A DNA stretch of 64,000 bases, taken from Melieria omissa (lineage: Eukaryota > Arthropoda > Insecta > Diptera > Ulidiidae). The translations under genes were made by a program, and so were the position numbers. Shown here piece by piece: positions 43,679-54,853 of this stretch. Under the pieces are notes generated by a model, which saw only the letters and a program-made list of their open reading frames with translations, did no database searches and was not told the origin of the DNA. Positions within the stretch are counted from its first letter, which is position 1. Each line of letters starts with the position of its first letter. Location: contig OZ020270.1 of assembly GCA_963971225.1 (NCBI GenBank), forward strand, positions 64,918,932 through 64,982,931. Reading direction: 5' to 3'.

Positions 43679-46071
43679 TAGGGTGGAGTGAAAAAATTGA
43701 TTTTAAAATTTTAAGAAGCTAGTATATTGGAAATGTGCCAAATGTCCATGGTACCAATCCTGCAAAATTATATTAGTTTCTAACAACTCCTTGATCGCCC
43801 ATCACCTAATTGAAATAATTTTTTGTAATACTTTTTTCACTTTCGTCGAAAGAAGTGAAAGTCGTAATTTCAACTCAGTTAAGGATTCAAAATAAATCTC
43901 AGTAGCCTTTGCTTTAGGTTTGCGGGTTTTAAGTTATTTATTGTAGCAGTCCTGTTTGAGCGAATAAAATATTACAAATTACAATTCGTGTTTTAATCGT
44001 TGGAATGTGGCAAACCCCGCTAGTTTAATTCTGTTTATGATTGTTGAATGTTCACGATTTCCTTGTGAAGTGACCGATTCGAAATAAACTTGTGACGTTA
44101 CATCTGATTTAATTAAAAAAAAACAAAAAAAAGGTGAGTACCTGAACTTGTGCGCAAAAAGGTAGGGCAGTGAAGGGTTACTAGTTATTTCTTTATATTT
44201 TTAAAGAGATGACAGTTACAAGAGACAAAGTTTCGTGCGTGATATTTGGCGCTCCACGAAACCTGCCGACCAATACTCTGCCGACCTACACCGATCTCAT
44301 GAAGAAATATATTCAACTTTGACAAGATCTGAAGACGGACAATGGTAAATACCCATAATTTTTTGACATATCTCAAAAACTGTGCTATGAAGTCGAAGAG
44401 ATATGGCAAAGGGCCTCACTTCCAACAGTAACGCATGCACAAGCGATAGAAAAACTTAGATCGTTCCACGACAAATACAACACAATGCTAAAAGTCAACA
44501 AATGTAAAAGGAATCAACCAAACTACCAACGGAGATTATCGGACTTTCGTGACAAAGCTAACACTCTGTTTGATCTCAGCAAATGCAAGTGCTCCGATAT
44601 GGTGGCCAATTGCAAATGTACGAAACTCAACAAAATTCCGGCAAACGAACGGCAGTTCCTTCAAGACCAGAGAGGGCCAAGAAAGATGATAATCGGTGGT
44701 ACAGATCAAGTGGTAACATCAAAATTGAAAAGAAAAGCTGAAAGAGAGGAAGCAAATCTCAAACGAATGAAGATTAAGAAGATCGATGACGATGCGAGCA
44801 AAAGTCAACCCTATTCTGCCGAAAGTTCCGAATACGACACGGACTCGTCTGACAGTCCCACTGTCGATGAGTACATCCCAGATAGAGAATCACTCAAAAT
44901 TAAGCCAAATCAGGATCGAGAGTGCCAAAAAATTACTATCTCTCTGCCTTCCCTCGCTATAGCTTGCGATCGGACCGGAGTTTCGGACAGATCGGCTGCT
45001 GTATTAGCAACAACAGTTCTGCATGATCTTGGTCTCGTATCACTCAACGACCGATCCAAAGTAATCGACCGAAGCAAAATCCGTCGAAAACGCAGTAAAA
45101 TTCGAAAGGAACTGAGGCAGAATGAAGACGACCACACTCACAAGGGCATAGATGGACTATTTTTTGATGGCCGCAAGGATAAAACTTTAACACAAGTCCT
45201 CGCCGTCGACAACAAGTACCACAGAAAAACCATATCGGAAGAACACATAACCATCATCGCAGAGCCGGGTTCTTCGTACTTCAACCATACGTCTCCGTCA
45301 TCAGGCTGCAGCAAAGACATAGCTGAGTACTTAGTCGCTAGTATCAAAGAGCAAAATGCGAAGACAGATAATATTAAAGTTGTCGGGTGTGACGGCACAA
45401 ACGTAAACACGGGACAAAAATCGGGCGTTATCCGGCGACTTAATCTATTCCAGTCACTCGATGGCGGGACGACAGACCCACACGGATTCTCTGGATTCAC
45501 CAGATGCTTGTCAAGTCACGTTACCTCAGCTCCAAACTCAAGGGAATCGTTGACCCCGTTATTCACCGTAACGCGTACTTTGCTCACCCGGAGAATGTGC
45601 TCCTGGCCATGATGACGGACCATCGACCACATATACGTGAACTGGGCTTACGACGAGTGATGAAGGCCAGAGCTACAGCAGTCCCCAGTGGACAAATACG
45701 GAGGTTCAAGGTTCCTGCAAAACTTAACTTCGACGCGACATCCGTGCACGCATTGCTTCTCGTCAGCAAATGCCGGCGTTCGAGTCGAAACGTGATTTTT
45801 GTCACTTCACCCTGTAACCATGTGTTTATAACTTTGACATCATTAAATATTGTAATTAGAAGCGTATTTGATTTTTAATTGAATTTTAAGATGACTATCT
45901 TTAATGTCGCGTAATACTGTGAAATTAAAAGTTGCGATGGGAGATCAAAAAATTGTTTAATTTCTTTTTAATTTTTACACAGCTTTATATTGATGTATTG
46001 GCACATTTTGAGATATCTAGCTAATTGATATTCCAAAAAAATTTTTTTTTGGCCATTTTCACTCCAGCCTA
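43679..46071 (+). mobile_element. U-family DNA transposon, copy U3, inserted in U2
   Basis: 2393 bp, flanked by ATGTACAT (43671-43678, 46072-46079). The same terminal sequences as U1 and U2. Its target is the transposase gene of U2. It carries the longest transposase frame of the family in the window. Confidence 0.9.
44209..45878 (+). pseudogene. U3 putative transposase, family not recognised
   Basis: The likely start is ATG 44209 (an N-terminus with FGAPRNLPTNTLPTYTDLMK). A stop at 44321 follows, then an open frame 44485-45612. Visible parts: a Cys-rich zinc-like cluster (CKCSDMVANCKCTK, about 44585-44625), FLQDQRGPRKMIIGG, a Lys/Arg-rich and then acidic Ser-rich segment, SLPSLAIACDRTGVSDRSAA, and VVGCDGTNVNTGQKSG (about 45380-45428), whose Asp could be catalytic. 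After GTTDPHGFSG a ~370-base deletion relative to U2 joins to the C-terminal part (45504-45878; KGIVDPVIHRNAYFAHPENV). I do not recognise BED or hATC domains. Similar predicted proteins are, I believe, widespread in insects. Transposase function is inferred from the flanking ends. Confidence 0.6.
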
Positions 46072-47455
46072 ATGTACATCCCAGATAGAGAATCAGTCAA
46101 AAGTAAGCCAAATCAGGATCGCCAATGTCAAAAAATGACTTTCTCTCTGCCTTCCCTCGCTATAGCTTGTGATCGGACCGAAGTTTCGGACAGATCGGCT
46201 GCTGTATTAGCAGTGATCAGAGTTCTGCATGATCTTGGTCTCGTATCACCCAACGACCGATCCAATGTAATTGACCGAAGCATAATCCGTCGAGAAGGCA
46301 GTAAAATTCGAAAGGAACTGAGGCAGAATGAAGACGACTAGTTTGACCACACTCACAATCGGAAGAACACATAACCATCAACGCACAGCCGGGTTCTTTG
46401 TACTTCAGCCATACGTCTCCGTCATCAGGCTGCAGCAAAGTCAGCCAGTCGCTAGTCATGAGACATTAGTCGCTAGTTTCAAAGAGTGAAATGCGAAGAC
46501 AGAAAATATTAAAGTTGTCGGGTGTGACGGCACAAAAGTAAACACGGGACAAAAATCGGGCGTTATTCGTTGCAGTGGCTGATATGTCTACTCCATGCCA
46601 ATGAGCTGCCCTTGCGCAATCTCTTCCAGTCACTTGATGGAGGGACTACAGGCCCTCATGGATTCTCTGGATCTATCGGAAAGCGGCTAATGACGTATAG
46701 CGAACAGCGTGTCTACTCATTTCAACCAGTTAAACTGGCCGTGCAACTCTCCAATCTGAACCCAAATGAGTTGAGCACAAATAAGCGGTATCTACTGGAA
46801 ATGTGCAATAGCATCAGCAAAGGTGAATGTAGCGTCGATCTGGCAGTGGGAACCCTGGGTGCCTGAATCATTCACGATGGCTAACGACGCGTCGGCCAAT
46901 CAAATCGTCCGATTGTATGTCAGCGACAAGAAACCGTCCAAGAATCTGAAAACGTTGGTCACGTTTATCATTCGCGTATATGCTCGGATGTGGTTTGGCA
47001 TAAAACCCCAGCCATCATGCAAAGAGGGAGATAGGCACATTCACCAGATGCTCGTCAAGTCACGTTACCTCAGCCCTAAACTCAAGGGAATCGTTGACCC
47101 CGTTATTCACCGTAACGCGAACTTTGCTCAACCGGAGAATCTGCTCCTGGCCATGATGACGGAACATCGACTATATATACGTGAATTGGGCTTACGACGA
47201 GCGATGAAGGCCAGAGCTACCGCAGTCCCCAGTGAACAAATACGGAGGTTCAAGGTTCCCGCAAAACTTAACCTCGACGCCGTGGAATACTTCGACATGA
47301 TTGACTGGGCAGTCTGACCTATTTCGGAGCCTCCCGTCATCAAAGCCATGACAGAAGCTGAGCTCACGGATCTCATCACGACAGAGGTGACTCCAACTTT
47401 CATCTTTCCAAATTTCCTAAGCAGTTTATACCATGTGTTTATAACTTTGACATCA
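46072..47455 (+). pseudogene. U2 putative transposase, remaining parts
   Basis: Continues after U3 with PSLAIACDRTEVSDRSAAV and LHDLGLVSPNDRSNVID (46150-46290), decays, then has WLICLLHANELPLRNLFQSL (about 46575), GTTGPHGFSGSIGKRL, KLAVQLSNLNPNELSTNKRY and, in another frame, SFTMANDASANQIVRLYVSD (about 46870-46925). The last part is FGIKPQPSCKEGDRHIHQML, HRNANFAQPENLLLAMMTEH and KVPAKLNLDAVEYFDMIDW (to 47317). It preserves the central region deleted in U3. Together the copies show the family order: Cys cluster, CDGTN motif, ICLLHANELPLR, QPSC, HPEN-like block. Confidence 0.62.
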
Positions 47456-47459
47456 TTAA

Positions 47460-48801
47460 GGGGGTCCTCTACTCTTTAGGCAAGCTGTTATTTGGGGAAT
47501 TAATTACGAAAGATCTACTGCATACAATTACAATTTTTTTTTTTATTTTTACAAATATATGTTTTGACCTTAAATTTTCATTTTTGAAGAGGAAAAAAAA
47601 ACTCCCGCGACCTTGAAATGTCATTGATGACATGGATTTTAAAACTGCAATGGTCCCGCTTAAGCAAAGTTGTGGCCAATGCATTGCAATGGGGTGATCT
47701 GAAATCAGAAAATTGATATTCGTTACAATTATAGTAACGTTGACTATGTTTTCCCGACACAGAATTTTTTTATTTTGCACTGTGTAAAAGTTATGGAACA
47801 ATTTGTAAAAAATTCCAATTTTCAACTCTTTTTTTGACTTATTAGGCGCTATAAAAACGGAACAAAATAAAATTTTGACAATCGTACTCGGGAAAACATA
47901 GCGGTATGTTTTCTGAACAATTAAAAAAAAATTATCGAAATCGGATAATATGGCGTTCAAACTGACTCATTTAAACTAGTTTAAGTAAAAAGAGCTTTTT
48001 GTTGAACACAACCGTCCAGACTACTCAATGAAGTTTAATTTGACAGCAGTTTGTTTACACACAACAAACAAATATTTTTGTAAACTGATGTGCTGGGAGC
48101 ATAATTCGAGCGAAATATTGGCGCATATTTCATAAACCACGGCATCGTACTCAACTTCATTCAATATTAGACGCCTTGTATTCAGATGCCACAAAAAGGC
48201 GATGAATGGAATGAAAGCAGTGCGAGCAACACGATAATTTTTATATATTTCAAAATTTTCACATTTTCAATGTTTGTTTGGTTTTGTTGTGATAAATTGA
48301 CAGCTGAATCTGTAGGGATGTTTTTTCTGGTTTGTGTTTAGGGTGTGCGCTGTATTCAGTTGACAAAAAAGCTTTTTCATAGAAAGCTTTCGGATGCAAC
48401 CTTGCCTTAAACTCGTTTCAAAACATGTTAAATGGTTTAACACGTTTAATTTCCAACAACAATTGCATGTGAATGAACAGGTTTTCGAACTGGTTTTGTT
48501 CATTTAACTTGTTTAAGCACATTAAACACGTTTAAGTCGTCAGTTTGAACGCCATATAATACTTTTATAAAAAGTTTTACTCGGCAGCCAAAAAACACTA
48601 CTTTCGGGAAAACGCGTTTAAAGATAAACTAGTTTCTCGAAAACGGCAGGGGACGGTTACCTTTCGGTTCCCAGCAACATGCAAAGAAATGTGATTTTCA
48701 CAGAATCCTTTCTGTGACGTGTTCTCAGATACATATAACATAGATTGAAATTATGCCAAAAAAAAATTGATTTTTCGAAACCGCGAGAGTAGAGGACCTC
48801 T
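47460..48801. mobile_element. TTAA-flanked non-autonomous element H
   Basis: 1342 bp in the 3' part of U2. Ends read GGGGGTCCTCTACTCT and AGAGGTCCTCTACTCT inward. The flanks are TTAA (47456-47459) and CTAA (48802-48805), i.e. a TTAA duplication with one change; the uninterrupted sequence in U1 and U3 confirms the target. It shares a 24-base identical stretch (48600-48623, inverted) with element F (62460-62483), and has a similar GGGGGTC start. It is non-coding. TTAA targets are typical of piggyBac and Kolobok. Confidence 0.78.
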
Positions 48802-48963
48802 CTAAATACTGTAATTATAAGGGTATTTGATTATTAACTGAATTTTAAGATGACTACCTGTAATGTCGCGTAATACTGTGAAATTAAAAGCCGCGATGGG
48901 AGATCAAAAAATTGTTTAATTTCTTTCTAATTTTTACACAGCTTTCTATTGATGTATTGGCAC

Positions 48964-50101
48964 TAGGGATCGCAATTTTTTGCCATTTTGCGATCCCGGG
49001 ATTTTCGGGATTGAAAAGTCAAATCCCGGGATCCCGGGATTTAATCCCGGGATTCATATAACAAATTTTTTAATAAAACAATTTTCCCGAATTGCATAAA
49101 TACTTGTTTATAATATATTTATCATGAAAATGGACACATTTTAATCACATTTGGGTAGTTTCAAGATTTTGTATCTTGAATTTAATCACATTTTGTTTAA
49201 CCCTTCAATTCCCATGTCCAAAATAGTGAAAAAGAAAATTTTCTTTTTAAATAAAAGAGCTTAGATACGTTTGGATAAGACAAAAAAATACATAAAAAAT
49301 GATTAAACTACCCTCATTTTTATATTGAAAGAAACCACACAAACTCGCACTGCTTTAATTACGCGTGAAACAAATGAATAAATTTTACAAATGACGTATC
49401 GCTAGTGTTGGTAGGAAAATTAAATAAACAAGTACTACTAATTGACTTTGCTATACAAGTGTTAGAATTTTAAAATAAAAACCTATGTGGTAGGAAAACA
49501 AATATTAAGCATCTGTCACCTACAGGTGACACTGGGAATTGAAGAGTTAACTTAAAAGTTTTTCATTTGACATTTAACTTCAGTTTCATAGCATTTTGTT
49601 TTATCCAAAAATGACACTTAAACATAACTTATTACTTTGCAACCGATGTATCATAAAGTGCATATATATGCATATTTGATAAAAAAAATAAAATAGTTAA
49701 TTTGTTTGTGCTTTTAGTTTTACTTCGATTATTTCGATAAAAAAGTTAAGCGTTTTGATTAACTAAAAACTGAGATCTTAAAAATACAAAGGCATTAAGT
49801 GTTTTGTTCTCTTATCTAGAGCGAAATTTATTTCAAATGAACCCTGCTGAAGAGAAACATCCTTCAGATTCAACACTTGTTGGTTGAATGCTTAGTAAAT
49901 AATCATAAGCCTTTTGCAAAAGACGCACTCTATCCCCTCCCTTCTCCCTCAAATAAGGAATTGGGTTTTTGTGCCTTAAAATTTATTTCATTTGAACTTT
50001 GAAGCATCTTTTGCAATCCCGAAAATCCCGGGATAAAAGAATTTGAATCCCGGGATTTTCGGGACTGGAAAAAGTCCGGGATCCCGGGATTGCGATGCCT
50101 A
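48964..50101. mobile_element. hAT-like non-autonomous element R with CCCGGGAT arrays
   Basis: 1138 bp near the right end of U2. Ends TAGGGATCGCAA and TAGGCATCGCAA inward, 8-bp duplication ATTGGCAC (48956-48963, 50102-50109), fitting nTnnnnAn. Both subterminal regions carry repeated CCCGGGAT/ATCCCGGG and TTTTCGGGA motifs (48990-49055 and 50020-50095), probably transposase binding sites. The interior is AT-rich and non-coding. Confidence 0.85.
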
Positions 50102-50175
50102 ATTGGCACATTTGCGATATCTAGCTAATTGATATTCCAAACAAATTTTTGTTTTGCCATTTTCACTCCAGCCTA

Positions 50176-50991
50176 ATGGGTAGTGTCTTGAATATATTGG
50201 TTCTTGAGTGGTTGTTTTGATTTCAGCTTTAACTACGATGGTGTAAGTCAACTTCTCATCTGGTTCAGAAAAGAGAGTTGGATATGAGTTGCACAACTTG
50301 CGAAGTTTCTGTGTTTGATTGTATGTGAGGTGATCTGTTCTAATTTCGATGCTATTGATTGATTTGGCTGTTTGTTGTTTTATTGCGACTTTTATGTTAT
50401 TTTTTATTGACATATAATTTTTTGAAGTGAATATTATGGCTTCTAGTTGTTTTAAGCTGTCATTTCCGAGAATGCCGTGAAAGGACTTGAGTGTGGGTAA
50501 AAGAAAGAATTTAAGATTTTTTGTTTTTATTCCGAAAAGATTGATGAAGGTGTGGTGCGTTATTTTAATATTTCCGCCTACTGAATTTGCATAAAAGATT
50601 TCATTGTTAGTGATAGGTTTCCTAACAAGTGAGGGCTGAATATAATTTTTGTTTGAACCTGTATCAATTAAGAATTTAAGTATTTCTCCGTTACTACCTT
50701 TGCATTGAAAGTATGGTAACGTAGAATCCGTTAACCTAAAAAATGAATATCTGCAAATTCGTTTGTTAGATCTTCTGTTGAGGGATTTTTGTTTGTAGTG
50801 TATTCGCTGTAATACTCTTCCCAAGTTTGCTCTTGTGGTTCGTCGCTGTGCTCGCTTGGGTCGATTTTATTATCATTGGTAAGTGTTATGTTATTTATCC
50901 TGTGTTGTTTATATGGTTGATTTGTTTGATTTGATGGAGGGTCAGGACGTTTTCCTGCAAATGCGTTAAAATTCGGTCTGTTTGTGTAATC
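50176..50991 (-). pseudogene. E2 Gag C-terminus and protease
   Basis: From right to left: the end of Gag (FNAFAGKRPDPPSNQTNQP, an Asn/Gln-rich tail to about 50740), a frame change, the aspartic protease (LKFLIDTGSNKNYIQPSL, about 50690-50630), then HGILGNDSLKQLEAIIF, and the linker to RT, broken by U2 at 50183. The arrangement matches E3 (53759-54849 plus 56393 onward), and both come from the same errantivirus family. The N-terminal Gag and the 5' LTR are missing beyond the mariner at 50994. Confidence 0.78.
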
Positions 50992-50993
50992 TA

Positions 50994-51939
50994 CATTGTG
51001 ACCGAAAAGTTTCCGGAAATTCTCATTTAAAATTCGCGCGCTGTATATTTTTCGATATTTTAAGTTTCTGTAGGTTGGTAGCACTGTCCTTAATTATTAT
51101 GCCAAAAATTAGCGCGATCTGTCAGACAGTTTGTTTACGGCAGCTGTTGAAACCAGTTCACCTCAGTAGTGCGTTGCGATTTTGTTGAGAATTTTCTTCA
51201 AAATGAGTACCTTGAACAGGTCTCTTTGGACGTGCTTGATCGTGCCAATTCCGATCCAATTTTCATGGAACGCATCATAACTGGTGACGAGACATGGGTC
51301 TACGAGTACGACATGCAAACAAGCCAACAATCATCGGAATGGAGAGGAAAAGACGAGCCGAAACCGAAAAAACCACGCCAAAGTCGCTCGAAAATCAAGA
51401 TAATGCTGATTGTTTTCTTCGATATTCGTGGTGTGGTGCATCAGGAATTCGTCCCTGAAGGACAAACAGTCGGTAAAGACTATTATTTGACTGTTTTAAG
51501 ACGTTTGCGTGAAAATATCCGCCGTAAACGGCCTCAATTGTGGAAGGATAATTCATGGATTTTTCATGACGATAATGCTCCCTCGCACCGAACCAACATT
51601 ATCAACGATTTTAAGGCCAAACATTCAATAAATACCATCGAACAGCCACCGTATTCACCTGATCTTGCACCGTGTGACTTTTTCCTGTTTCCCAAACTCA
51701 AATTACCACTCAGAGGAACGCGTTTTGAATCCATAGAAGACGTAAAACAGAATTCGCAGAGGGAACTCAAAGCCATACCGGAAAGCGCCTATAAAAAATG
51801 TTTTGATGATTGGAAGAAACGTTGGCATATGTGTATCGCTTCTAATGGAGCATATTTTGAAGGAGATAAAATAAATATTGATGAAGATTAAGAATTTTGC
51901 GTTTTATTTAAAATTTCCGGAAACTTTTCGGTCACAAGG
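50994..51939 (+). mobile_element. mariner element, copy 2 (N-terminal deletion)
   Basis: 946 bp, ends CATTGTGACCGAAAAGTTTC and CCTTGTGACCGAAAAGTTTC inward, TA on both sides (50992-50993, 51940-51941). Same deletion end points as copy 1 at 17890. Confidence 0.93.
51169..51891 (+). CDS. mariner transposase, catalytic domain, open frame
   Basis: A 240-codon uninterrupted frame covering the complete DD34D catalytic domain: ITGDETWVYEYD (about residue 36-47), HDDNAPSHRTN (about 128-138) and YSPDLAPCDFFLFPKLK (about 158-174). The C-terminus is the typical FDDWKKRWHMCIASNGAYFE. The N-terminal helix-turn-helix that binds the ends is absent, so the product could not act as a normal transposase. The ATG at 51169 follows the deletion junction and need not be a real start. 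A full-length mariner protein has about 345 residues. Confidence 0.88.
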   Translation: MRCDFVENFLQNEYLEQVSLDVLDRANSDPIFMERIITGDETWVYEYDMQTSQQSSEWRGKDEPKPKKPRQSRSKIKIMLIVFFDIRGVVHQEFVPEGQTVGKDYYLTVLRRLRENIRRKRPQLWKDNSWIFHDDNAPSHRTNIINDFKAKHSINTIEQPPYSPDLAPCDFFLFPKLKLPLRGTRFESIEDVKQNSQRELKAIPESAYKKCFDDWKKRWHMCIASNGAYFEGDKINIDED

Positions 51940-51941
51940 TA

Positions 51942-53618
51942 TATACAAAATTTTAAAACAATCCGACCAAAAAACAATGTCCGTCTATATAAGCTTCACC
52001 ACCCCGGTTCCGGCCTTTCAATGTTGAATTTTTTAAAATCGCTCCTTTTGAAGGTTGACTTTTTAAAATGCAACTGTTGACCAAATTTCATCATTATAGC
52101 TCCAGCGCTTTGGGCTCGGTGGTGATGGCATACTTGGTTATATATATTCTATTTTTTTTAAGCTATATATTTTTTATAAGCTATATAACAACATCATTTT
52201 TGAAGTCAGTATTTTTGAAGTCACCCAAATAATTCAGATTGCAAATTTTCAGCGAATTTAGAGCACTCCTTCTATTTTTGTCCCAATTTTGTATGGAGTT
52301 GAAACACTGTGGGCCGTGTCGACGCACTATGGCCCAACGGTCGGTAAAACGTTGCAAAAATCAAAAATTTCATGAAAGCGTTCGATAAAATGAATACACG
52401 CATCTTATTGAGAATTACGAATATGTAACTTTCATTAAATTCAGATTAGTAGTTTGGGAGGTAGAGCCGCTCAAAGTTGACAATTTCTCCACATCGAGAA
52501 AAATGTGTATTTTTTGGTTTTTTTTTCTCTTTAAGATTGATTTGTATGTAAATGAAGCGACCAATCGGTAACTTGTTGGTTTTTTAAAGATACGTTAATT
52601 GTTAATATAATAAAAATAAAAAATGTTTATTTTGTTTTAAAAGTTGTTCGATCTACCGATTGCTCGAAAAGTCTATATTTCGACCTTTTTTTCAACTTTG
52701 ATCGAAAATAAAAAAAAAGACCAAAAAGGACCTCCGCGAAATTGAGGGAGGTTATTTGCTATTTAGTTATTTACCTAACTTCCAAAACTCAGCTGCCGCT
52801 TTACTTTCCAGAGCAATAAAATTGAAGCAACCTCGGGTCGAAAAAAACGCAGGTACGAAAAATCACGCACATTTAGTTCGGTCAAAAACCCATTTTGTGT
52901 TGCTGGCATTTGTATATAAAGTTATATTTTTGGGTTACGAATGGCATAATACATTTGCTATCCATGGTTTGCTTATTTTATTTAGAAAAGTGTTTCCTAA
53001 CAACCAGTTGTGAATTTTTTCGCAATATTTGGGTGGCGCTCCATATACTGAAGGAAAATTTGTTCCTAGGCAGAGTTTCCTCTGAAATTCCACTCCCATG
53101 GTTTTTACAGCATAAAACTATATTTTTTCCATCATAATACTTACATTTCCACGAACAGCTTAGTCATATTCAATATTTGAACAAAAACGCTGAAAAAACG
53201 GCAAATTCTCTTAGATGCAGCTACCAGCTTCAAATCGTTAAAGGGAAATTCCATCACGTTTTCAGTGCGAATTGTTTCCGAAAACTATTTCCATCGGATT
53301 GCTGTGGTCTCGAAAAATTCTGCGCTTTATTTTTTCAACAGCGGAGTGCTCGTTCCCAAGCAATACTGCCAATAAAATAACCAAACTCATTTCATAAAAT
53401 AAGAAATCTCACAAAATGTTACAATTGCGTTTTTCATTTGAACATTTCAAGCAAACAGCTGATTGAAGGTTTATTTAATTTGCTAACAATCGGATTCGAA
53501 ATAAACTTCGAATGTGACAGTTCCGTTCGGATTGCAGAACACCTCTTTAAATCGGAATCGAATTTCTTTTCGATTCAAATCCGATTCCGATTCGAATTCT
53601 GCAACAGGGCTGATAATT
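51942..53618. other. Unassigned AT-rich stretch right of the mariner
   Basis: I see no gene. Small open frames (e.g. 52756-53013, 53177-53380) show no family resemblance. It probably includes the body of the TTAA element whose right end is at 53754; the left end of that element was not found. Confidence 0.4.
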
Positions 53619-53754
53619 TTTATGACCTTGCCTCTTGAAAGATTACGCTTAAATAAACAAAAAACAAAAAAGTGAATGAATACCTTTTTTCGTTCCTTCG
53701 TAATAAATTAAAAAAAACAGGCTCGAAAATCAGGCCGCTACGTAGACGACCCCC
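53619..53754. mobile_element. Right end of a TTAA element of the F family
   Basis: About 135 bases match the right end of element F (62878-63003) closely, including TGACCTTGCCTCTTGAAAGA and the end CGTAGACGACCCCC, followed by TTAA (53755-53758). E3 gag starts directly after it. The left end is not visible, so this copy is truncated or its left end lies in unrecognised sequence. Confidence 0.75.
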
Positions 53755-53758
53755 TTAA

Positions 53759-54849
53759 ATTGGGAATGCATTGTAAAATGCTTGAATCTGCACTGCGCAG
53801 ACAAACGGGACTGTAAGATGACAGCAATGGTACAAGGCAACAGAACAGTGCATGAGCTTTATCAGGCAGTCTACACTTACCTCTCATTAGATATCAACAA
53901 AATTTCTAGTATGGAAATAGGGGTAGAAGCTATGCAGCTCTTAACAAAAACATACAGGCACAAAGCGTTGGATACCTTTGTCAGAGGTCCCAGAGGAGAC
54001 TTACCTAGGCTATTGAGTATTCGTGAACCTGTAAATCTTCCCCAAGCACTGCAACTATGCCAGACACTTGAGAACCAATAATATAGAACACAATTTTCGA
54101 ATCACACCCATAACAATATTTCCGAAAAGAACCCCCTAATTCATCTCCGTGGAAATTATAATAATAATCATAAGTTGCTACCACAGTTTTACCCACAGGT
54201 AGCCTACCTACCGCAGTTACGGCAATCGTATAACCAAAGGTTACCACAGGAAATCAACCGAATTTCCAACATTTCAGCAGTCGGAACGGTATCTGACCTA
54301 ATTTCCCAGAGTATAACAACTATGAGAGTAGGCGACCACCCAGACCATTTGGCCCGAAACCCTTTCCAGCCCAGTTCCAATGGAAATATACGATACCATA
54401 CGAACTTAAGCAGTGAATAACATGAATAACGCAATACACAATAACAGATTTGTAGGAAAACGGCCTCAGCCGTCATCCCTTCAAACACAACAACCACAGA
54501 AAATTCAAAGAAATTTTGAAATCAATACCGCTGAAGGTAGTGATATCAAAGACTATGACGAAGCGGTAACGCAATATGCTACAGCAGAAGTACGACCAAT
54601 CTCTTAAAGAATATTTACAAGAATCCCTGGAATATGAGAATAACGACAACGAACAAGTCAACGTTGATACTAATACCGAAAATGACAATTTCACGGACGA
54701 ATTCTTAAATTCCTTATCGACACTGGGTCGAATAAAAATTATATTTAACCCGCTCTGATTAAAAACCCTATACCCAACGATGATATTTTTTACGCAAACT
54801 CTGTAGGCGGGGAAAACTAAAATCACCCATCATTCTCATATAAACCTCT
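53759..54849 (+). pseudogene. E3 Gag and protease start
   Basis: The central and C-terminal parts of an errantivirus Gag: KMTAMVQGNRTVHELYQAVY, TYRHKALDTFVRGPRGDLPR, then PVNLPQALQLCQTLENQ, followed by a stop. An Asn/Gln-rich tail (54080-54420) and GKRPQPSSLQTQQPQK (about 54450) correspond to the Gag end in E2. The protease motif (a DTGSNKNYI-like stretch around 54720-54745) and its following part reach the piggyBac insertion at 54850. There are many stops and frame changes. The N-terminus was removed or lies left of the F-family copy. Confidence 0.75.
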
Positions 54850-54853
54850 TTAA

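Larger units (their letters stand above)
43367..50175 (+). mobile_element. U-family DNA transposon, copy U2 (host of U3 and two other elements)
   Basis: Ends TAGGGTGGAGTGAAAAAATC (left) and TAGGCTGGAGTGAAAATGGC (right, inward), flanked by ATGGGTAG (43359-43366, 50176-50183), again nTnnnnAn. Without its three insertions it is about 1.9 kb. It interrupts E2 between protease/RT linker and RT. Confidence 0.88.

Noticed and set aside
52756..53638. Small open frames right of the mariner
   Set aside because: Under 90 codons, unlike any known family, no codon bias visible, probably chance in the body of an F-family element.
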